Assembly (NCBI GenBank): GCA_013813135.1
Contig: JACCSF010000088.1
Span: 1 to 43,376 of the forward strand
Direction of reading: 5' to 3'
Length of the DNA stretch: 43,376 nucleotides
Source: Thermoleophilaceae bacterium
GTDB taxonomy: Bacteria; Actinomycetota; Thermoleophilia; Solirubrobacterales; Thermoleophilaceae
Part shown: one piece after another, positions 37,555 through 43,376 of the stretch
How the letters are laid out: each line of letters opens with the position of its first letter
How positions within the stretch are numbered: position 1 is the stretch's first letter
Translations under genes and position numbers: made by a program
Notes under the pieces: model-generated
The model's database searches: none
Told to the model about the DNA's origin: nothing
The model's input: the letters and a program-made list of their open reading frames with translations, nothing else

Positions 37555-38376
37555 CAGCGCAGCGCCGCGTACTCGTCCAGCGACTGCTCGACCTCACCCG
37601 GCGAGACGTCCGGCGACACGTAGTAGATGGCGCGGTCGACGCCCGCCCAGGCCAGCCGTTCCACCGCCCGCCGCTCCGGCTTGACGCCGAAAAAGGAGAC
37701 GGGCACGGGGCCGGGCGGCCCGTTCGCGCAGCTCGTCGATGCGCTCCTTGAGCGACTCCACGCTCTCCATGCGGTTGGGGTACCACTCGTCGCCGTAGCG
37801 AAGCACCCGGTCCAGGACCTTCGGGCCGTTGCCGCCCACCACGACCGGCGGATGTGGCTGCTGCACCGGTTTGGGCCAGCACCAGATCGGGTCGAAGTCG
37901 ACGAACTCACCGTGGTACTCGGCCTCGTCCTGCGTCCAGATCTCCTTGATCGCCTCCACGCGCTCGCGCATGAGCCTGAAGCGGCGGGTAGGGTCGGTGC
38001 CGTGGTTGCGCATCTCCTCGAGGTTCCAGCCCGCGCCGACTCCGAACTGGAAGCGGCCGCCCGAGAGCCGGTCCAGCGAGGCGGTCACCTTGGCCAGCAC
38101 GATCGGGGCGTGCTCGGTCACGAGGCAGACCCCCGTGCCGACCTTAATCCGCTCCGTGGCCGCGGCGGCGAATGAGAGTGCAACGAAGGTGTCGTAGCTG
38201 TGGCTGTACTCGCGCGGGAGCTCGCCGCCGCCGGGGTACGGCGTATCCCGGCTCACCGGGATGTGCGTGTGCTCTGTGAACCAGACCGACTCGAAGTCGC
38301 GCTCCTCGGCCAGCCGGGCGATCTCGGCCGGCTGGATCGAGTAGTCCGTAGGGAAGAGCGCTACGCCGTGGTCCAC
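37554..38376 (-). pseudogene. LLM-class F420-dependent oxidoreductase, frameshifted
   Basis: From ATG 38376: VALFPTDYSIQPAEIARLAE, SVWFTEHTHIPVSRDTPYPG, TERIKVGTGVCLVTEHAPIV, LAKVTASLDRLSGGRFQFGV, GAGWNLEEMRNHGTDPTRRF, PHPPVVVGGNGPKVLDRVLR. This is the bacterial-luciferase-like TIM barrel of F420-dependent enzymes. Around 37715 the reading changes frame and continues PGPVPVSFFGVKPERRAVER and AGVDRAIYYVSPDVSPGEVE to 37554. A single base explains the break. It overlaps the P450 stop and the PPK2 start. Length would be about 274, normal for the F420-LLM subfamily. Confidence 0.82.
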
Positions 38377-39583
38377 CGGATCGGCAGGCTATCGAGGCCA
38401 TAGATCCCGTGGACGGAGCCGAGCTCGGGCTCGCCGTCGAACGCCAGCCCCGGCATGCGCGCCGGCAGGAAGGTGAGAGCCTCCTGCAGCTCCGCCCGCG
38501 CCAGGTTGGCGCCCAGGCAGTAGTGGATCCCGGCGCCGAAGGTGAGTGGCTTGGCGGCGCCGCGATCGGCCGTGATGTCGAAGGCGCCGGCGTCGCCGTC
38601 CACGCCGTCGCGGTTGCCCGTGAAAGCGCAGACCATCACGATGGTGCCCTCCGGGAAGGTCACGTCGCGGTACTCGACCTCCTCGTGCAGCAGGCGGGCT
38701 GTGAACGGCGTGATCGGCTCGAAGCGCACCAGCTCCTCGACCGCGGCGTGTGCAAGCTCCGGCGTCTCGGCGAGCAGGCGCCACTGCTCCGGGTTCGCGG
38801 CGAACAGCCGCAGCGCGTGAGCGAGCTGCGACTGTGTCGTGTCGACGCCGCCGACGAGCACGTTCAGCACCAGGTTCATGCACTCGACGTCGGAGAGCCG
38901 GTCGGGTGGGTGGGCTGGATTCACTGCGGCGATCAGGGTCGAGATCAGGTCGTCGCTCGGGTCGTGCTTGCGCCGCTCGATCAGGGCACCGGCCCACTCG
39001 TAGAACTCCTCGCAGGCGCGCTCGATCGCGTCGCGCTCGTGCAGCAGGCTGGGACCGTCGAACTGGCGCTGGATCAGGTTCGACCACTCGTGCAGCTTTG
39101 GCGCGTCCTCGAGCGGAGCGCCCATCACCGTGGCGATCGTCAGGGACGGGTAGGGCTTGGCGAACGCGTCGACGAACTCGCAGCGCTCCGATTGCGCGAG
39201 CGGCTCCCAGAGACGCGCGAGGAAGTCGCGCATCGCCGGACGCCAGCGGTCAGCGGCCCGCGGTGTAAACGCCGGGTTGACCAAATTGCGCAGGCGCCGG
39301 TGATCGTCGCCGTTGATGTGCAGGATGTTGCGGCGCATCTGCTCGAGCAGCGGGCCCTCCGGCACCTCGAACATCCCGGCGATCTTCATCCCCGGGAAGG
39401 TGGCCGCGCGCGTGCGCAGGAAGAACGCCGCCGACTCCGATCGAGCACGAAGTAGCCAATCGGCGAGGCGGCGAGCCAGCCCGCCCGGCTCAGCTCGTCC
39501 ATGGCGGCGTGGAAGCGGTCGCCCTTGAGCCCGACGTCGAAGAAGTCGAGCTCGGGCAGCTCCAGCTCGCTGACCTGAGCCAT
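38361..39583 (-). pseudogene. Cytochrome P450, frameshifted near the N-terminus
   Basis: The ATG at 39583 (MAQVSELELPELDFFDVGLK, GDRFHAAMDELSRAGWLAAS, PIGYFVLDR) must join, across a one-base break near 39440, the frame SAAFFLRTRAATFPGMKIAG onward. The P450 core is intact: I-helix LVGGVDTTQSQLAHAL, K-helix EELVRFEP (E-x-x-R) and heme loop LTFGAGIHYCLGANLARAEL with the Cys ligand. About 407 codons in all. It would monooxygenate an unknown substrate; no ferredoxin gene is adjacent. First gene of the P450-LLM-PPK2 operon; its stop overlaps the LLM start by 16 bp. Confidence 0.83.
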
Positions 39584-39634
39584 GGTGCGAACCGTAACCG
39601 CTTGGGGATTGTCGCCGAGCGCTAGTCTCGAGGT

Positions 39635-40288
<654 letters not shown>

Positions 40289-40298
40289 TGGATGGCAT

Positions 40299-40318
40299 CC
40301 GGGGGCTCGCGCCCCCGG
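40299..40318. terminator. Bidirectional GC hairpin terminator
   Basis: CCGGGGGC-tcgc-GCCCCCGG, a perfect 8-bp stem, eleven bases after msrA and 26 bases beyond the convergent Nudix stop (40344). Confidence 0.6.
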
Positions 40319-40343
40319 GCCCCCGTGGGGCGTCGGCCAGCGG

Positions 40344-41000
40344 CTAGCGCCCGACCGTCAGCAGCCGGCCCATCAGGCGCAGCCGGTCGTCGGCTTCTTC
40401 GGGCCACTCGTCCACGGCGGCGGGCCACCAGCCCCAGTCGTCGTGCTCGTGGTCCGGGACCGGGGCGGCCGCGTCGGGAACCGTGGCCAGGCCGACCAGC
40501 ATCGCGATCCCGTTGGGCAACCCGAGCAGCGCTTCGACGCTGAGGTGCTCGGGCTCGAGCTGCCACTCCTCATGCAGCTCGCGCGACAGTGTTTGGGCCG
40601 GGCTCTCGCCGAGGTCCACCGCCCCACCCGCCCCGAGCGCCCAGCGGTTGGCCCAGGTAGAGACCCAGCTCGCCCGTCGCCCCGCGAGCCAGCGGCCGTC
40701 GGCGGTCCGCACCACGCAGAGGGCGGTCAGGCTGTCGCAGGCGTCGCCCTCCACCAGGCGCAGCGCCCATCTGACCGGCTGGAGGTCCAGCACCAGGCGG
40801 TCGTCGTCCTCGCGCCAGCCGGCGAGGCGCGTGGCCATCCCGTCGTGCGCGGGCGAGCCGCGCTCGCGCAGGCCTTCGACGGCGGCGTCGGCCTGACGCT
40901 CTACCTCGGCTGGAGGCTCGAAGGTCTCCGACAACCAGCGCGCCTCGACCTGCTCCGACTGCCAGGGCCCGCGGGCGAGGATGCCTCGACCGGTGCTCAC
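40344..41000 (-). CDS. Nudix hydrolase with an N-terminal extension
   Basis: 218 residues from GTG 41000. The N-terminal ~90 residues (SEQVEARWLSETFEPPAEVE and so on) are not a known domain to me. A Nudix fold follows: TALCVVRTADGRWLAGRRAS, WALGAGGAVDLGESPAQTLS and RELHEEWQLEPEHL, giving the Nudix box G-x5-E-x7-R-E-L-x-E-E-x-x-L with all catalytic Glu residues. A C-terminal PDHEHDDWGWWPAAVDEWPE resembles Nudix proteins acting on isoprenoid or nucleoside diphosphates. The GTG overlaps the TGA of the preceding Nudix-like gene, so it is coupled to it and to the GGDEF/HD-GYP gene. Confidence 0.82.
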   Translation of the reverse strand: MSTGRGILARGPWQSEQVEARWLSETFEPPAEVERQADAAVEGLRERGSPAHDGMATRLAGWREDDDRLVLDLQPVRWALRLVEGDACDSLTALCVVRTADGRWLAGRRASWVSTWANRWALGAGGAVDLGESPAQTLSRELHEEWQLEPEHLSVEALLGLPNGIAMLVGLATVPDAAAPVPDHEHDDWGWWPAAVDEWPEEADDRLRLMGRLLTVGR

Positions 41001-41416
41001 CAAGAAGAGCCTAGGGCGCGCAGCAGCACGCGGGCGCACACGAAGCCCGCCCTCGCGGCGGGCATGAGCTCCGTCGGGTCGCCCCAGTGCCACTCCACGT
41101 ACTGCGTTCCCTCGCCGCCTTGAGGAACCACAGGCTCGCCTGCCGTGATGCGGGCCGTCCAGTCGCGCATCACGAGCCGGTGATCTGTCCGCTCCGCCTC
41201 GTCGTCGCCGATCGGCCAAAGCGGCTCGACCTCCACCCCAAGCTTCTCCCACCCGACTCGCAGCAGCGCCTCCCGCTCGGCCTCGCCCTGCCGCAGCGAG
41301 GCGGCCGGCAGGCCCCACAGCCCGGGCAAGCTTTCGTCGTCGTCCGGCCTGCGCACCAGCAGCACGCCCAAGGTGTCCTCGATGATCAACGAGACGGAGC
41401 GCTTGAGCGGCTTCAA
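40997..41416 (-). CDS. Degenerate Nudix-fold protein
   Basis: 139 residues, starting at TTG 41416 whose last bases overlap the HD-GYP stop (TTGA). The fold is Nudix-like: LKRSVSLIIEDTLGVLLVRR, DESLPGLWGLPAASLRQGEA, EREALLRVGWEKLGVEVEPL, then HRLVMRDWTARITAGEPVVP and TQYVEWHWGDPTELMP. The Nudix box should read R-E-U-x-E-E-x-G but here is R-V-G-W-E-K-L-G: two of the metal-binding Glu are lost. It resembles the inactive Nudix-like domain of MutY, which recognises rather than hydrolyses. I infer a ligand-binding or regulatory role. Confidence 0.75.
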   Translation of the reverse strand: MKPLKRSVSLIIEDTLGVLLVRRPDDDESLPGLWGLPAASLRQGEAEREALLRVGWEKLGVEVEPLWPIGDDEAERTDHRLVMRDWTARITAGEPVVPQGGEGTQYVEWHWGDPTELMPAARAGFVCARVLLRALGSSW

Positions 41417-43101
41417 GAACGCGGGCTTGCCAGCTCGGCGTCCGGCGCGCGGTCGAGCGCGTCCAGGACTGCCATGAACGCCGCGATCACGCGCGGGTCG
41501 AACTGGCTGCCGGCGCAACGCAGCAGCTCGACGCGGGCGGCCTTCGTCCCGATACCGAGGCGGTAGACGCGGTCCGCGGTCATCGCCTCGAATGCGTCCG
41601 CTACGGCGATGATCTTCGCCTCGAGCGGGATGTCGGCGTCGGTGAGGCCGGCGGGGTAGCCCTTGCCGTCCGGGCGCTCGTGGTGGGCCATCACCCAGCT
41701 GCGCAGGTCCTCGAGGCCGCGCCCGGCCAGCACCTCGCCGCCGATCTCGGGGTGGGTGCGAACCTGCGCCATCTCGCCGGCGCCGAGCGGACCCGGCTTC
41801 TGCAAGACGGCGTTGGGCACGCCGATCTTGCCGATGTCGTGGAGCCTGCCGGCCATCTCGATCCGTTCCACGCGCTCGGCCGGCAGTACGAGCTGCTCGG
41901 CGATCAGGCCGCAGTAGCGCCCGACGGTGCGCGAGTGGTTGGCCGTGCCCGCGTCGCGGATGTCCAGCGCCTCCGTGAGCGAGAGCAGCGTCGGGAGATG
42001 CGAGAAATCGAGTCCGCGCCCGCCGCCCTCGGGAGCGAAGATCGCGGAGATTTCGCGATTGAAGATGATCGAGCGGTTGCGCCCGAGCGCTTTGGCCGCG
42101 TACAGGGCCTGGTCGGCCGACTCGATCACGGCGTCCGCCGACCCGCCGTGGTCGGGGAACGTCGCGACCCCGAAGCTGAACGTGAGTGGGACCGGGTCGG
42201 AAGCGAACTCGCTCGCGACGGCGGCCCGCATGCGCTCTGCGGCCAGGTGGGCATCATGCTCGGATGTGTTCGGGAGCACCAGCGTGAATTCCTCCCCTCC
42301 GGTGCGGGCCGCGGTGTCCCCGACGCGCCGGTGGGTGGCCAGGATGCGCGCCACGCGGACGAGCGCCCGGTCGCCGGCGCGGTGACCGAGCTGGTCGTTC
42401 ACCCACTTGAAGTGGTCCAGGTCTCCGACCACGACACTCACCTGACGCGCGCCCATGCGTGCCTGTGCCAGTTGCGCGTCGATCTCCTGATCCAGCGCCA
42501 AGCGGTTCTTCAGCTGGGTCAGCGCGTCCGTTCGCGCCGCCTCGGCAAGGCCTCGCACGAGCTGGGTCACCCCGCCTCGGACCACGCGCAGGACCACGGC
42601 CACGGGGACGATGACGCCCACCAGCGTTACCCAGTTTGGAAGCACGTCCTGCGCCGGGACGGTGTCGAGCAGCACGGCGAGATAGACCGCGCCCATCAAC
42701 ACCAGCTGGAACACGGCCTGCCGGATGGGGAAGAAGTAGGCGGCGTACAGGGCGAGCCAGGCGTACAGCAGCGCACCGGAGGGCACCGAGTGCTCGCCGG
42801 AGAGCAGCAGGTTCGCGGAGATCAGCAGGGTGCCGAGCGTCGCCGCGGCGTAGAGCGTCGAGGGGCGGAGCTGGTCCGCGTTGATGTGCAGCGCCAGCGC
42901 GATCAGCGCGCAGGCCGCGGGCATACCCAACCGCGCGAGCGTGGGCGCGTCCGTGCCCGGGAGCAGGGCGAGCACGACGAGCAGCAGCGCCAGACCGGCG
43001 AAGATGCCGCCGCCGACACGCGCCGCGTAGCGCGTGCTGGGCTCGACTGGAGGAACTCCAGGTGCCTGCGGAGCCTCCTGCTGGGCCACCGGAGGCAGCA
43101 T
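41413..43101 (-). CDS. Membrane GGDEF + HD-GYP cyclic-di-GMP protein
   Basis: 562 residues from ATG 43101. Six hydrophobic segments occupy residues about 30-185 (VGGGIFAGLALLLVVLALLP, AACALIALALHI, LGTLLISANLLL, ALYAAYFFPI, LVLMGAVYLAVLLD, LVGVIVPVAVVLRVV). GGDEF: TDALTQLKNRLALDQEIDAQ, VVVGDLDHFKWVNDQLGHRA and ARTGGEEFTLVLPNT with the active GGEEF variant. HD-GYP: NHSRTVGRYCGLIAEQL, GRLHDIGKIGVPNAVLQKPG (HD, GKIG), HPEIGGEVL, WVMAHHERPDGKGYPAGLTD (HHE-x2-DG-x-GYP), AKIIAVADAFEAMTADRVYR. Both synthesis and hydrolysis domains look catalytically complete. Coupled by a 4-bp overlap to two Nudix genes. Confidence 0.92.
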   Translation of the reverse strand: MLPPVAQQEAPQAPGVPPVEPSTRYAARVGGGIFAGLALLLVVLALLPGTDAPTLARLGMPAACALIALALHINADQLRPSTLYAAATLGTLLISANLLLSGEHSVPSGALLYAWLALYAAYFFPIRQAVFQLVLMGAVYLAVLLDTVPAQDVLPNWVTLVGVIVPVAVVLRVVRGGVTQLVRGLAEAARTDALTQLKNRLALDQEIDAQLAQARMGARQVSVVVGDLDHFKWVNDQLGHRAGDRALVRVARILATHRRVGDTAARTGGEEFTLVLPNTSEHDAHLAAERMRAAVASEFASDPVPLTFSFGVATFPDHGGSADAVIESADQALYAAKALGRNRSIIFNREISAIFAPEGGGRGLDFSHLPTLLSLTEALDIRDAGTANHSRTVGRYCGLIAEQLVLPAERVERIEMAGRLHDIGKIGVPNAVLQKPGPLGAGEMAQVRTHPEIGGEVLAGRGLEDLRSWVMAHHERPDGKGYPAGLTDADIPLEAKIIAVADAFEAMTADRVYRLGIGTKAARVELLRCAGSQFDPRVIAAFMAVLDALDRAPDAELASPRS

Positions 43102-43190
43102 CTGGCGAGTGTCGGCGATCCGCCGCCCATCTGTGAGGGCGCTACACGGATGGTGGCCGAATCGCCGAGGCCGGCCGAACGCTGCCGCTA

Positions 43191-43376
43191 CTAGGCGCCG
43201 AGCTCGTCGCGCAGCACGCGCAGCTGCTCGCGCAGGACCGCCACTTCGCTCTCGAGGCGCTCGACGCGGGCGGCGAGCCCGTCGGAGGCGAAATCCGGCG
43301 GCCGGGCGGCGAAATCCGGCGGGGGGCGCGTGGCAGCGGCGGGCTCGGCGGCGGCGGGCGTTGCGCCCGCGTACTC
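43191..43376 (-). CDS. 3' part of a gene ending in a coiled coil (possibly DUF480/YceH-like)
   Basis: Partial: the frame enters at the window edge and stops at TAG 43191. 61 residues are visible: an Ala/Pro-rich linker containing the short repeat PPDFAARPPDFAS, then a coiled coil ARVERLESEVAVLREQLRVL and RDELGA. A C-terminal linker plus coiled coil like this is found at the end of DUF480 (YceH) proteins, but the diagnostic part is outside the window, so this is a guess. It lies about 90 bp upstream of the GGDEF/HD-GYP gene in the same direction. Confidence 0.55.
   Translation of the reverse strand, partial: EYAGATPAAAEPAAATRPPPDFAARPPDFASDGLAARVERLESEVAVLREQLRVLRDELGA

Noticed and set aside
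41680..43194. 504-codon plus-strand open frame opposite the GGDEF/HD-GYP gene
   Set aside because: Shadow frame; the minus strand has all GGDEF and HD-GYP motifs in order.

Overview
The window is very GC-rich DNA from an actinomycete-type bacterium, most likely a member of the Thermoleophilia/Solirubrobacterales (inferred from gene content, not from a marker gene). Pointers are NucS/EndoMS mismatch repair, F420-type enzymes (an LLM-class oxidoreductase and a Ddn-like reductase), two ECF41 sigma factors with C-terminal SnoaL-like domains, GTG/TTG starts and many 4-bp start/stop overlaps.

Layout. 0-3.9 kb: a truncated PAP2 gene, an intact PAP2 phosphatase coupled to a diacylglycerol-kinase-like gene whose 3' end runs into an IS3 orfA remnant, and a TolB-like lipoprotein. 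3.9-6.6 kb: an ECF sigma factor divergent from a MerR/B12-binding regulator of the LitR/CarH type. The gap between them holds four tandem 11-bp repeats, the arrangement expected of a CarH operator. 6.4-21.9 kb: an accessory region of single metabolic and regulatory genes, many of them truncated or frameshifted (ECF41 factors, hydrolase, methyltransferases, FAD oxidoreductase, Ddn-like reductase). Six copies of one 26-bp inverted repeat (CATANTAGA-N8-TCTANTATG) lie before separate genes here, one of them directly before a TetR gene; this looks like a local, undescribed regulon. The region ends at the 3' side of a tRNA-Ser(CGA).

22-31 kb is ordinary chromosomal sequence: PAS-GGDEF-EAL protein, TadA, extended SDR, subtilase, UspA, NarL-type response regulator, AI-2E transporter, CsbD, PlsC, a PPOX-fold protein, a 34-codon nucS remnant and an Mla/Mkl-type ABC ATPase. 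31.9-35.2 kb is a gene-poor, decayed mobile-element-like stretch (zinc-finger protein, coiled-coil pseudogene, NrdR-like zinc ribbon, hairpins). 35.3-43.4 kb: full-length nucS; SoxR with a 19-bp-spacer promoter facing a DUF5519 gene; a P450-LLM-PPK2 operon; MsrA; and a coupled operon of a membrane GGDEF/HD-GYP protein with two Nudix proteins, one of them lacking catalytic glutamates.

At least ten otherwise well-conserved genes carry single-base-type frameshifts, some at G runs, including genes outside the accessory region. Sequencing or assembly indels are therefore a serious alternative to real decay for those cases. The truncations and fusions (PAP2, IS3/DGK, FAD/EEP, nucS fragment, GGDEF deletion) cannot be explained by single-base errors. 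All family assignments are by reading motifs; no search was run.
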